Shown here one piece after another: positions 25,823-35,619 of a DNA stretch of 64,000 nt; the stretch's first letter is position 1; every line of letters begins with the position of its first letter. The stretch is from CAVQBP01 sp963710745 (GTDB taxonomy: Bacteria; Bacteroidota; Ignavibacteria; Ignavibacteriales; Ignavibacteriaceae), in contig CAVQBP010000019.1 of the NCBI GenBank assembly GCA_963710745.1, positions 434,001-498,000 on the forward strand, read 5' to 3'. Both the position numbers and the translations under genes were made by a program. Below the pieces are notes generated by a model. The model saw only the letters and a list, made by a program, of their open reading frames with translations, was not told where the DNA came from and did no database searches.

Positions 25823-28501
25823 TCATGAAATCATCGGATTTACTTTTGCCTGATTAATTTCCAGCTTTTTTATAGCCTGTTCAACCTGTTCTGTTTTAAT
25901 TTTTCCATCTATTGCAAGAGCATATAATGTAGCCAGAACTATATGTTTTGCATCAACCTCAAAAAAGTCCCTTAACTCATTTCTTCCTTCGCTTCTTCCG
26001 AAACCATCGGTACCTAAGCCCATCAATTTACCCGGGAACCATTTTGAAATGGAATCTGGAAGAGCTTTAACATAATCGGAAGCAGCTACAAAAACACCTT
26101 TCTCATCTTTCAGCTTACTGGTTATATAAGGTACTCTCGGTTCATCACCTGGATGTAGCATATTCCACCTCTCAATATCCAATGCGTCACGTCTTAATTC
26201 TTTATAGCTTGTAATGCTCCAAACATCCGCTGCTACTTTATAATCCTCTTCAAGAATTTCCTGTGCCTTCAATACTTCATTTAAAATAGTACCGCTGCCG
26301 AAAAGCTGTGCACGCAGCTTGGAACTTTTCTTCGATGATGCTTTGAATTTATACATACCTTTTATAATTCCCTCTTTAGCTCCTTTAGGCATCGGCGGCA
26401 TAGCATAATTTTCATTCATCACAGTCATATAATAAAAAACATTTTCCTGCTCTTCATACATTCTTCTGATACCATCCCTGACAATAACTGCAATCTCAAA
26501 CGCAAACGCGGGATCGTAGGCAACCAGGTTCGGGATAGTATATGCATGCAGATGACTGTTCCCATCCTGGTGCTGCAAACCCTCGCCACTGAGTGTAGTT
26601 CTGCCCGCAGTACCTCCTACAATAAATCCTTTAGCCTGAATATCACCTGCAGCCCAGAACAAATCTCCGATTCTCTGCAGTCCGAACATTGAATAATAAA
26701 TGAAAAAAGGAATCGTATTAATTCCATGAGTTGCGTAAGCTGTACCCGCAGCTATAAATGATGACATTGCACCGGCTTCGGTAATGCCTTCTTCCAGAAT
26801 TTGTCCGTTTTCCGCTTCCTTATAATAAAGAAGACTTTCCTTATCAACAGGTTCATAAAGCTGCCCGACATGAGAATAAATACCGACCTGTCTGAACAAA
26901 GCTTCCATACCGAATGTTCTCGCTTCGTCAGGTACAATCGGTACAATAAGCTTTCCAATCTCTTTATCTTTAAGGAGTTTAGCAAGAAGCCTTACAAAAA
27001 CCATTGTTGTAGAAGCTTCACGGCCTTCTGTACCTTTATAAAATTCTTCAAAAATATCTTCGGGTGGTGTCTTAATTGGTCTTATGTTTGTTTTTCTTAT
27101 CGGCATAAAACCGCCTAATTCTTCCCTGTGCTGCATTAAATACTGCATTTCATGGCTGTCTTCGCTTGGCCGGTAAAACGGTGCGCTTGCTATGTCATCA
27201 TCCGAAATCGGAATGCCGAACCTTGCTCTGAATTCTTTTAATTCATCCTCATTTAATTTTTTCTGCTGGTGAGTTATATTTTTACCTTCACCGCTTTCAC
27301 CAAGTCCGTAGCCTTTAATGGTTTTTGCCAAGATAACAGTAGGTGAGCCTTTATGTTCAACCGCAGCTCTGTATGCAGTATAAACTTTCTCCGGATCATG
27401 TCCGCCGCGTTTCATCTTTCTTAATTCTTCATCGGAAAGGTTTTTGAATAGATCTTCTAAATATTCGTCACCATCTACAAGATGTTCCCGTATATAATTC
27501 CCTGTTTCTACTGAATATTTCTGATATTGTCCATCAACAATTTCACCTAATCTTTTTACTAATTTTCCTTCCTTATCTTTTTGCAGCAAAGGATCCCAGT
27601 CGCTTCCCCAGATTACTTTAATAACATTCCATCCGGTGCCTTTAAATATTGCTTCTAATTCCTGAATTATTTTTCCATTACCTCTTACCGGACCATCCAG
27701 TCTTTGCAGGTTACAATTGATTACGAAAATAAGATTATCCAGTTTTTCTCTTGCAGCAAGGGATATAGCGCCGAGAGTTTCCGGTTCATCTGTTTCACCA
27801 TCTCCTAAAAATGCCCATACTTTTCTGTTTTTGTTTTCTTTAAGACCGCGGTCTTCCAGGTACCTATTAAACCTTGCCTGATATATTGCCTGGATAGGTG
27901 CTAATCCCATAGATACGGTTGGAAACTGCCAGAATTCAGGCATCAACCATGGATGAGGATAGGAAGATAATCCTCCGCCGGGTTTTAATTCTCTACGGAA
28001 ATTATGCATTTGATCAATTGATAATCTTCCTTCCAGGAAAGCTCTTGCATAAATACCGGGTGAAGCATGCCCCTGGAAATAAATCTGGTCTCCGTCATAG
28101 CCATCGTTATTTCCATGGAAAAAATGATTAAAACCGACTTCATAAAGAGTAGCAGCAGATGCATAGGTAGAAATATGTCCGCCTATTCCGCTTTCCATTT
28201 TATTTGCCCGTACAACCATAGCCATTGCATTCCATCGAATCAAACTTTTTATTCTTCTTTCGATTTCCCTGTCTCCCGGGTAAGGTGGTTGTTTTTCTCT
28301 CGGTATCGTATTTATATATGGCGTATTAGCAGTAAATGGGATTTCTACTCCAAATTTTTGAGCACGAATTTGCAGCTGATGCAGAAGGTCTTTTACACGT
28401 TCAGGCCCGCCATGCTGAAGCACATAATCAAGTGAATAAAGCCATTCTCTGGTTTCAATTTCCTCTATTTCTGTATCTATATTATTATTTCCATTGTCCA
28501 T
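25823..28501 (-). CDS. aceE: Pyruvate dehydrogenase E1, homodimeric type
   Basis: Thiamine-diphosphate enzyme that decarboxylates pyruvate and acetylates the E2 lipoyl group. The 892-residue single chain is the alpha2 (AceE) type found in Proteobacteria and some Bacteroidota, not the split alpha/beta type. The ThDP/Mg motif GDGETDEPETLGAIS (about residues 232-246, ending in the usual Asn about 30 residues later: VINCNLQRLDGPV) is intact. The N-terminal EWLYSLDYVLQHGGPERV matches the E2-interaction region. SD AAAGAGG precedes the ATG. First gene of the aceE-aceF-[element]-lpdA operon. Confidence 0.97.
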   Translation of the reverse strand: MDNGNNNIDTEIEEIETREWLYSLDYVLQHGGPERVKDLLHQLQIRAQKFGVEIPFTANTPYINTIPREKQPPYPGDREIERRIKSLIRWNAMAMVVRANKMESGIGGHISTYASAATLYEVGFNHFFHGNNDGYDGDQIYFQGHASPGIYARAFLEGRLSIDQMHNFRRELKPGGGLSSYPHPWLMPEFWQFPTVSMGLAPIQAIYQARFNRYLEDRGLKENKNRKVWAFLGDGETDEPETLGAISLAAREKLDNLIFVINCNLQRLDGPVRGNGKIIQELEAIFKGTGWNVIKVIWGSDWDPLLQKDKEGKLVKRLGEIVDGQYQKYSVETGNYIREHLVDGDEYLEDLFKNLSDEELRKMKRGGHDPEKVYTAYRAAVEHKGSPTVILAKTIKGYGLGESGEGKNITHQQKKLNEDELKEFRARFGIPISDDDIASAPFYRPSEDSHEMQYLMQHREELGGFMPIRKTNIRPIKTPPEDIFEEFYKGTEGREASTTMVFVRLLAKLLKDKEIGKLIVPIVPDEARTFGMEALFRQVGIYSHVGQLYEPVDKESLLYYKEAENGQILEEGITEAGAMSSFIAAGTAYATHGINTIPFFIYYSMFGLQRIGDLFWAAGDIQAKGFIVGGTAGRTTLSGEGLQHQDGNSHLHAYTIPNLVAYDPAFAFEIAVIVRDGIRRMYEEQENVFYYMTVMNENYAMPPMPKGAKEGIIKGMYKFKASSKKSSKLRAQLFGSGTILNEVLKAQEILEEDYKVAADVWSITSYKELRRDALDIERWNMLHPGDEPRVPYITSKLKDEKGVFVAASDYVKALPDSISKWFPGKLMGLGTDGFGRSEGRNELRDFFEVDAKHIVLATLYALAIDGKIKTEQVEQAIKKLEINQAKVNPMIS

Positions 28502-28818
28502 GTTTAAACCTCTTTATACCGATTTTGTCGATAATATTTTAAAGAAAAACTTACCTTTCGGTGATTTAAGCCAAAGCAAAGCTTATATGGTAAGTAATGT
28601 TGTGATATTGAACAGGCAAGTTAAAATTTTTAAGAAATAAATACAAGAATAAGACAGTTGTGTAAATCACCTGTCGTAATTGTAATTGTGAATTGTTTAT
28701 TGTATGTGCTTGGTGTTTTGTTGTTTGCTTCCGATGGTGGTAATACAACCAATTTTCCAACCGTTCATCCTGCCAAATCACATATCATAATAAGAAATTA
28801 CAAATAATAAAAAATAAC

Positions 28819-28849
28819 TTGACAAGATTATTTTTTCGCCTTATTTTTG
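28819..28849 (+). promoter_or_regulatory. Promoter of the tetR-efflux operon
   Basis: TTGACA (28819-28824), 17 bases, then TATTTT (28842-28847) fits a sigma70 promoter. The same bases also satisfy the Bacteroidota pattern, because TATTTTTG (28842-28849) lies 20 bases after TTG. Two readings agree on one start region. Confidence 0.55.
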
Positions 28850-28886
28850 GAAACCAAAAATACAAATTGAGTTTCCCAAGTGGAAA
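28844..28886. promoter_or_regulatory. Candidate TetR operators overlapping the -10 region
   Basis: TTTTTGG-AAA-CCAAAAA (28844-28860) is a 17-base dyad covering the -10 element. A second dyad, TTTCC-caagt-GGAAA (28872-28886), follows 11 bases later. Position over the promoter of a tetR gene suggests autorepression; the binding protein is inferred. Confidence 0.45.
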
Positions 28887-28972
28887 TAATAAAAAAAGCT
28901 GTTTATTCAGCTTATTTTTAACTTGTTTTGGAAACTCTATAAACTAAATAAGTTTTTTAGGAGTTAAAATCA

Positions 28973-29635
28973 ATGGCAGATGAACTGGAAATTAAAGACA
29001 GAATTCTAACAAACGCCGAAGAAATGTTTTTGAAGTTCGGGTATTCAAAGGTTACTATGGATGAAATTGCTGCAAATTTAGGGATGAGTAAAAAGACTTT
29101 GTACAAATTTTTTCAGAGCAAGGAAGAATTGGTAAGAGAAATAATTTATAAAATGCGTTGCGGAATGAAAGATTATATTGATGCTCTTTTAGCAAATAAT
29201 GAAATGGATTTTGTTGAGAAATTAAAAAGATTAATGAACTTAATCGGGAATCAGTCATCAAAATTGCAGGGTCCTCTTTTAGAAGATCTTCATAAGAATG
29301 TTCCCGAAGTGTGGCAGCAGATAAATGAATTCAGAAAAGATAATGTGAGGCAAAAATTTACACAGCTGATCAACATGGGAGTTGAAAAAGGTATATTCAG
29401 AAAAGATGTTGATCAAAGGTTAATTGTTCTGATTTATTCAAGTGCAATACAGGGATTGATCAATCCTGAAATTCTCTCACAAATGCCTTTCTCGGTTGAA
29501 CAGGTTTTTGAATCTGTTATTAAGGTGATTTTCAGCGGCATTTTTACAGAAGAGGGAAGAATTAAATACAATTCTTATCAAATTGAAGACAAAGTAAAGG
29601 AGAATGAGATTAAATGGGTATCAGGAAATATATAG
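28973..29635 (+). CDS. TetR/AcrR-family transcriptional regulator
   Basis: A 220-residue regulator. The N-terminal helix-turn-helix (about residues 8-55) has the TetR signature: RILTNAEEMFLKFGYSKVTMDEIAANLGMSKKTLYKFFQSKEELV (recognised in pieces). The C-terminal helical ligand domain is family-typical and includes a dimer-like segment PEILSQMPFSVEQVFESVI. It is the first gene of the RND efflux operon and its end overlaps the tolC-like gene by 22 bases. It presumably represses the operon and releases on binding a pump substrate, via the dyads at 28844-28886. Confidence 0.92.
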   Translation: MADELEIKDRILTNAEEMFLKFGYSKVTMDEIAANLGMSKKTLYKFFQSKEELVREIIYKMRCGMKDYIDALLANNEMDFVEKLKRLMNLIGNQSSKLQGPLLEDLHKNVPEVWQQINEFRKDNVRQKFTQLINMGVEKGIFRKDVDQRLIVLIYSSAIQGLINPEILSQMPFSVEQVFESVIKVIFSGIFTEEGRIKYNSYQIEDKVKENEIKWVSGNI

Positions 29636-30942
29636 TAAATACGTTTTTATTAGTAATATTTTTCTCGTCAGTAATTTCTGCGCAGGAGGAAAAAACACTT
29701 ACTCTTGATGAAAGCTTACAGATAGGTCTTGAAAACAGCAATATGCTTCATTCATCAAAAATGAAGGTTAATTATGCTGATGCCAGGTTAAGTGAAATAA
29801 ATACAAACATGCTGCCTTCACTTAAGTTCTCGGCTGCTTATACCAGGTTAAGCCCGATTACACCTTTTGTCTTGAATACGCCGTTTGGAGATTTTAATAT
29901 TTCACCTAATATCCTTGATAACTATAACCTAAAGCTGACTCTGCAGCAGCCCATATTTACTGGTTTTAAGTTATCAAGCAGCTCCAACATTGCCGAATAT
30001 AATTATAAAGCAACAGAAGAATCATATAATAAAGACAAACAGGATCTGATATATAATATAAAAAATGCTTACTGGAATTTATTCAAAGCAAAGAAAGTAA
30101 AAGAAGTTACGGATCAAAATGTAGAACAGGTTAAAGCTCATTTAATGAATGTGCAAAATTTTTATGAACAGGGATTAAGTACGAAAAATGATTTATTAAA
30201 AGTTCAGGTTCAATTATCGGAATCAGAATTAAGACAGATTGATGCAAAAAACGCGGTGAAACTTGCCCGGATTAATTTATTTAATGTTATAGGAATACCT
30301 CTGAATACCAATTCTGAAATACCTGATTCAGTTGATATTCAAACCAGCCTGGTTAATGACCTTGACAGCTATATTGAAAAAGCCTTGGTTAACAGACCGG
30401 AATTGAAAGCTATACAGTATAATATAAAAGCCGGTGAAGCCGGAGTAACTCTGGCCGAATCAAGCTGGTATCCTCAAATATACCTGGGCGGTAATTATTA
30501 TTATTCCAAACCGAACCAGAGAATTTTCCCCGCAGAAAATAAATTTAAAGATACCTGGGATGTTGGTGTGTCTGTACAGGTAGATCTCTGGAATTGGGGT
30601 TCAACAACTGATAAAACAGACCAGGCTGAAGCCCAGCTTGAAGAAGTTAAGGATTCTTATAAAATTGTTAAAGATAATATTGTACTGGAAGTTAATTCCA
30701 ATTATTTGAATCTTGAACAAAGTAGAGATAAAATAGCTGTGGCTGAAGAAAGCGTAAGCCAGGCTAAGGAAAATTACCGTGTTACAGATGAAACTTTTAA
30801 AAAAGGTTTAGCCCTGAATTCGGATCTACTCGATTCAGAAGTTGCATTGCTTCAGTCTAATACTAATTATATACAGGCTTTGGTCGATTATGAATTGGCA
30901 AGAGCCAGGTTAGAAAAATCAATTGGCGGAAATTTAAAATAA
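29614..30942 (+). CDS. TolC-family outer membrane efflux protein
   Basis: Outer membrane channel of a tripartite efflux pump. Residues 1-23 form a signal peptide (…VIFFSSVISAQ). The mature part has two related halves of outer-membrane-efflux repeats, with long helices rich in A, E, K and L (for example NVEQVKAHLMNVQNFYEQGLSTKNDLL and its second-half counterpart with ENYRVTDETFKKGLALNSDLLDSE, read in parts). Length 442 is usual. ATG 29614 lies inside the end of tetR and uses the AAAGGAG just upstream. It works with the adaptor and permease that follow. Confidence 0.92.
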   Translation: MGIRKYIVNTFLLVIFFSSVISAQEEKTLTLDESLQIGLENSNMLHSSKMKVNYADARLSEINTNMLPSLKFSAAYTRLSPITPFVLNTPFGDFNISPNILDNYNLKLTLQQPIFTGFKLSSSSNIAEYNYKATEESYNKDKQDLIYNIKNAYWNLFKAKKVKEVTDQNVEQVKAHLMNVQNFYEQGLSTKNDLLKVQVQLSESELRQIDAKNAVKLARINLFNVIGIPLNTNSEIPDSVDIQTSLVNDLDSYIEKALVNRPELKAIQYNIKAGEAGVTLAESSWYPQIYLGGNYYYSKPNQRIFPAENKFKDTWDVGVSVQVDLWNWGSTTDKTDQAEAQLEEVKDSYKIVKDNIVLEVNSNYLNLEQSRDKIAVAEESVSQAKENYRVTDETFKKGLALNSDLLDSEVALLQSNTNYIQALVDYELARARLEKSIGGNLK

Positions 30943-30959
30943 TATAAAGGATAAATTTT

Positions 30960-32024
30960 ATGCAAAGGTTAAAATATTTCATAATAGCTTTTATAGTTGT
31001 TGGAGGAATCATAGCCCTGCTTCTTAACAATAAAGCGAAGATGGAAGCAAAATCAGAAAATGCAAAAATTGAAGCTTACCCGGTTAATGTTGTTGAGGTT
31101 GCCAAATCAAAAGCTGAAAGAGACCTGGTGCTTGTTGGAACTATTACAGCTAACAATGATGTAGCAATAGTTTCGGAAGCCCAGGGGAGAGTTACCAAAG
31201 TATATGCCGATGTCGGCGATTATAAATCAGCCGGCTCTCCATTAATTCAGCTGGATGATGAATTAAAACTTGCTGAATTTAAAACCACAGAAGTTAATTA
31301 CCAGAAGACTAAAAAAGATTATGAAAGATATCAGGCTTTACTTGCATCCAAAGCTGTAACTGATGCTCAGCTTGAAAATGCAAAGCTGGCATATCAAAGT
31401 GCGGAAGCTCAGTATATTGTTGCAAAAAAAGGATATGAAGATACCAAAATAACAACTCCGATTTCCGGGATCGTAACTTCGCGCAACGTTGATATAGGAA
31501 ATTATGTTAATAAGAATATGATTGTTGCAGAAGTTGTGGATATTTCAAAACTAAAAGTGAAATTGAATGTTGCCGAATCTGATGTATTCAAATTAAATGT
31601 TGGTGATAAAGTAAAAATTTCAACGGATATATACCCGGGAGTAACTTTCCCTGGTAAAATAGAGACTATTAGCGATAAAGGAGATGAAGCTCACACATAC
31701 CCGGTTGAAGTTACTTTTATGAACAGCAGGCAGCATCCTTTGAAAGCCGGAATGTTTGGTAAAGTTGCTTTTAATTCTATCTCCAAGGGTGAAAAACTTC
31801 TAATTCCGAGAGATGCACTTATCGGCAGCATTAAAAATCCGCAGGTATTTGTTATTAAAAACTCTATCGCAAAAATAAGAGATCTTGTTATTGGTTCTAC
31901 CTACAATGATAATCTTGAGGTCCTAAGCGGATTGAAAGCAGGTGAAGAGGTTGTTGTTAACGGACAGAATAACCTTGCCGACAATTATAAAGTGATGGTG
32001 GTTCAGGAAATAAATAATGAATGA
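30960..32024 (+). CDS. RND efflux periplasmic adaptor (membrane fusion protein)
   Basis: Joins the inner-membrane permease to the TolC-like channel. N-terminal anchor (residues 5-23), then a lipoyl/barrel-sandwich fold split by an alpha hairpin: GRVTKVYADVGDYKSAGSPL in the first half and DTKITTPISGIVTSRNVDIGNYV in the second. The beta-barrel and membrane-proximal domains follow (about 180-354). 354 residues, typical HlyD_D23-like adaptor. There are 17 bases from the tolC-like gene; a short-word palindrome of about 87 bases lies between this gene and the permease. Confidence 0.93.
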   Translation: MQRLKYFIIAFIVVGGIIALLLNNKAKMEAKSENAKIEAYPVNVVEVAKSKAERDLVLVGTITANNDVAIVSEAQGRVTKVYADVGDYKSAGSPLIQLDDELKLAEFKTTEVNYQKTKKDYERYQALLASKAVTDAQLENAKLAYQSAEAQYIVAKKGYEDTKITTPISGIVTSRNVDIGNYVNKNMIVAEVVDISKLKVKLNVAESDVFKLNVGDKVKISTDIYPGVTFPGKIETISDKGDEAHTYPVEVTFMNSRQHPLKAGMFGKVAFNSISKGEKLLIPRDALIGSIKNPQVFVIKNSIAKIRDLVIGSTYNDNLEVLSGLKAGEEVVVNGQNNLADNYKVMVVQEINNE

Positions 32025-32107
32025 TTGATTGAAAAACTGAATGGATGAATGTTTTAAAAATGAGCTGGTTTAAACTCATTCAATCATTCAAACAATCATC
32101 CAATCAT
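32021..32107. repeat. GATTGAAT-word palindrome inside the efflux operon
   Basis: Arms at 32021-32051 and 32077-32107 are 31 bases each and pair at 21 of 31 positions. Both are made of GATTG/GAATG words. The left arm overlaps the adaptor stop codon. No gene is enclosed. As RNA it would form a long imperfect hairpin within the polycistronic message. Confidence 0.55.
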
Positions 32108-32154
32108 GTAATAATTTGTGAATATGGAAATTAAATTTTAAAAAGGATTATGTT

Positions 32155-34695
32155 ATGACTATAACAGAGCTATCGATAAAAAGACCCACACTTATTGTGG
32201 TAATATTCGCGGCTTTGGGTGTTTTGGGGTTATATAGTTTAAGTCAATTGAATTATGAACTTTTACCGAAAATTACTCCACCCGTAATTACAATTGCAAC
32301 GGTTTATCCGGGTGCATCTCCTTATGAGGTTGAAACTTCTGTAACAAAGCCGATTGAAGATGCAATATCTACTTTGGATGAAATCGATAATGTAAACTCT
32401 ACATCTTCTGAAGGTATTTCATTTGTAATGATTCAATTCCTGCAGGCTGCTGACGTTGATTTTGCATTGCAGAATGCGCAAAGAAAAGTAAATGAGATAT
32501 TATCTACTCTGCCGGCAGATGTGAAGACGCCGACTCTATCCAAATTTGCTTTGGATGAAATTCCTGTTCTTAGAATGGGAGTTACAAGCAGTCTCCCTGC
32601 AACTCAATTTTATCAGTTTATAAAAGACAGGATTCAACCGAGATTAGCGAAAATTCCAGGAGTAGGGCAAATTACATTGGTAGGCGGTGAAGAAAGAGAA
32701 ATCAGGGTAAATCTTAATGCAGATAAAATTCAATCTTATGGTTTATCCATCGTGCAGGTTACCCAGTCAATTAAAGCTTCTAATTTGGATTATCCGACCG
32801 GCAAGATTGAGGACAGCAAAGAACAGTATGTTGTAAGAATTGCCGGGAAGTTTGCTTCTTTAGACGCTTTAAGAAATCTTGTAATTGCACAATCAAGAGA
32901 TGGGGGGGATATTCATTTATCTGATGTTGCGGAAATTGTTGACGGACAAAAAGATATAACTACCATAAACAGAATAAACGGTTTACCCTCAGTTGGTATT
33001 CTCGTTCAAAAACAGACAGATGCAAATGCTGTTGATGTTTCTATGCTTGTAAGAAAAGAACTTAAAAATATGGAAAACGATTTTTCGGAAGAAAATGTAA
33101 AATTCAATATAGCACAGGATGGTTCTCAATATACAATAGATGCTGCAAACGGTGTTAAAATTGACCTTGCGCTTGCTGTAGTTCTGGTTGCATTTGTTAT
33201 GCTTCTTTTCCTGCACAGCTACAGAAATTCATTTATTGTACTTCTTGCAATACCAGCATCGTTAATATCGACATTTGTTGTGATATATGCTTTCGGTTAT
33301 ACCTTGAATTTAATGACACTGCTTGGCTTATCACTGGTTGTGGGTATTCTTGTCGATGATTCTATTGTCGTTCTTGAAAATATTCATCATCATCTTGAAA
33401 AAGGTGAAAGCAAAGTTAATGCGGCGATAAAAGGAAGAAATGAAATAGGATTTGCGGCTTTGGCCATTACTATGGTAGACGTTGTGGTTTTTGTGCCGCT
33501 TGCATTAACGGGAGGATTGGTAGGAAACATAATAAGAGAATTTGCTGTTGTTGTTGTTATTTCCACTTTATTAAGCTTGTTTGTTTCGTTTACTGTTACT
33601 CCCCTGTTAGCATCAAGAATAAGTAAGCTCGAAAGTCTGAATAAAGGAACATTAATCGGAAAATTCGGTGACTGGTTTGAGAAAATGTACAATAAGCTCT
33701 CCGGTCATTATATTGAAATCCTGAAATGGGGTTTAAGTAAGAAATGGGCAGTAATAACAATTTCGGTTGTTTTGTTTGTTGGCGCCCTTGCTCTTGTACC
33801 AGCAGGTTTTATCGGAAGTGAATTTATTACTCAAACCGATAGAGGAGAATTTGCAGTAATCCTGGAATTATCTCCCGGCTCCACCGTTGAGAATACAAAT
33901 TTAGTAACTCAGAAAGTTGAAAAATTTATTGAAGGTCTGCCTGAAACCAGAAATGTTTTTACGACAGTCGGCGCTTCAAATGAAGGATTGGTAGGACAGA
34001 CTTCAAATTATGCTTCTGAGCTTGATGTTGCTCTGGTTCCTAAGGATGAAAGAACAAGGTCAACCGATGAGATAGGAGAATTGATTAAGAAATTTGCCTG
34101 GCAGATACCCGGAGTAAAAGTCAGGGTAAATCCCATCGGGATTTTTGGTACTGCTAATCAGACACCAGTACAAATAATTGTTAACGGAGCTGATAGGAAT
34201 AAAGTAAAAAAAGGCGCTGATATAGTAGCTGAGGTTTTGAAGAAAATTCCCGGTACTGCAGATGTTAGGTTATCGTCTGAAGAAGGAAAGCCGGAAACAA
34301 GAGTTGAGATAGACAGAGAAAAATTAGCAAGCTTCGGATTATCTATTGCAAATGTAGGATCTGCATTGCGCGTTGCTTTAACCGGTGATGACGATTCCAA
34401 GTTCAGACAGGGGAATGATGATTATAATATAAGAATTTCACTAGATAAATTTGACAGGTCTAAAATATCAGATATCGGATCTTTAACCTTCCTGAACAGC
34501 AGAGGGCAGTCTGTTGAATTAAAACAGTTTGCTGATGTTTATCAAACAACAGGACCAACCAAACTGCAAAGATACAACAGGATAAATGCCGTCACAGTTT
34601 ACTCACAAGTGGTGGGAAGACCCAGCGGAAGTATCGGGCAGGATTTAAAAGAATCAAATTGCGAAAGGAATATTGCCGGCAGGTGTTTCTGTTGA
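32155..34695 (+). pseudogene. RND efflux permease, N-terminal part, interrupted by a one-base frameshift
   Basis: Proton-driven inner-membrane efflux pump of the AcrB/MexF superfamily. This frame (846 residues) has the first transmembrane helix, the porter subdomains, and the TM2-6 block with LLGLSLVVGILVDDSIVVLENI, the motif containing the proton-relay aspartates. The frame then runs off at …GQDLKESNCERN and stops. Removing one base from the AAA run at 34656-34658 joins it in frame to the following 34673-35317 segment, giving about 1054 residues, the family's normal length. The shift may be a real mutation or a sequencing/assembly indel. No ribosomal slippage motif comparable to that of prfB is seen. 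Confidence 0.85.
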
Positions 34696-35317
34696 TTATC
34701 AGGGTGATCTTAAAAATCAGGCGGATTCATTCGGCAGTTTAGGTCTTGCAATGATAGCTGCAATTCTGTTTGTTTATATGGTTATGGTTGCACTTTATGA
34801 TTCTTACCTGGATCCTTTTATAGTTCTCTTTTCAATTCCTGTGGCAATGGTAGGTGCTTTACTTGCGTTAGCATTAACTATGAAAAGCCTGAATATATTT
34901 TCCATTTTAGGAATAATAATGCTTATTGGACTGGTAGGAAAGAATGCTATCCTGCTGGTTGACCGGGCAAACCAGGTTAGAAAAGAAAACGGACTTTCTC
35001 CATTTGAGGCAATTATTGATGCAGGAAAAAACAGGTTAAGGCCAATTTTAATGACAACCAGTGCTATGGTTATCGGTATGCTGCCTCTGGCACTGGCCAC
35101 AGATTCCGGTTCCGAATGGAAATCAGGTTTAGCCTGGGCTATAATAGGCGGATTAATAAGCTCTATGTTTTTAACATTAGTTCTTGTTCCGGTAGTTTAT
35201 TTAAAAGCTGAAACCTGGAAAGAAACTGTCCCGGCATTTTTCGGGCGTCTTTTCGGTAAAAAAGAGGCTAAAACTAAGGAAAACAAAGAAATTACACGAT
35301 ATAGACTCGATTCTTGA
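34673..35317 (+). pseudogene. RND efflux permease, C-terminal part (out of frame with the N-terminal part)
   Basis: Continuation of the permease in the next frame: 214 residues from the end of the second porter loop (ILPAGVSVDYQGDLKNQ) through TM8-12, with GIIMLIGLVGKNAILLVDRANQ and the conserved RLRPILMTTSAMVIGMLPLA. There is no proper start: the in-frame candidate lies inside the upstream coding sequence and lacks a binding site, so this is unlikely to be made as a separate protein. The message is the last gene of the tetR-tolC-adaptor-permease operon. Sequence quality of the residues on both sides looks intact, which points to a recent shift or a read error. Confidence 0.8.
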
Positions 35318-35322
35318 TGCGA

Positions 35323-35395
35323 GAAACCCGATACTGGATGCCCGATTATCGATAAAATCAAAATACGGGGCATCAAAAATCTAAAACCGGGTTTC
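35323..35395. repeat. Nested palindrome with CCGATACTGGATGCC-like words
   Basis: Two nested perfect pairs: GAAACCCG (35323-35330) with CGGGTTTC (35388-35395), and GATGCCC (35338-35344) with GGGCATC (35368-35374). Same general style as the other short-word palindromes but GC-richer. Confidence 0.5.
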
Positions 35396-35457
35396 AGTAA
35401 TCAATTATCCAGAATCCAGGGCAAGTATCCGGAATCTGGCGTCTCGTAACGAGTTCA

Positions 35458-35491
35458 GGGCTGCGTACATCACATGTGCAGCCCTTTTTTT
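35458..35491 (+). terminator. Terminator of the efflux operon
   Basis: GGGCTGC…TACAT pairs with ATGTGCAGCCC, followed by a run of seven or more T. Confidence 0.8.
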
Positions 35492-35619
35492 ATCCAAAAA
35501 ATGCTTAAAAAAGCTGAAAATAGGTGAATCGGATGTGTACCCGGTTTTTCTGTTTTGAAACTTTTAATCAAAATGACCATCTTACAGGTTGTAGTTTTTT
35601 AGAACAATAGAGGGTAGAA

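Larger units (their letters stand above)
28502..28972. other. Divergent control region between aceE and the efflux operon
   Basis: No gene. The right half holds the tetR promoter and dyad symmetries described separately. The left half must contain the aceE promoter, but I cannot point to a clear consensus. A hairpin AAGCTG (28896-28901) / CAGCTT (28908-28913) lies in the tetR leader. Confidence 0.45.
35318..35619. other. Gap with nested palindrome and terminator
   Basis: No gene. A nested hairpin at 35323-35395 (repeat entry) is followed at 35458-35491 by a strong terminator of the efflux operon. A further block, 35400-35455, has CCGGAT/CTGGAT words resembling the left part. The trxA promoter region should lie between 35492 and 35600. 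Confidence 0.5.

Noticed and set aside
28067..28435. 122-codon open frame on the plus strand
   Set aside because: Antisense to the conserved N-terminal part of aceE, which is certain.
34673..35317. Programmed frameshift producing full-length permease
   Set aside because: No slippery heptamer with a stimulatory structure or internal Shine-Dalgarno sequence is seen; an indel in the AAA run is simpler.
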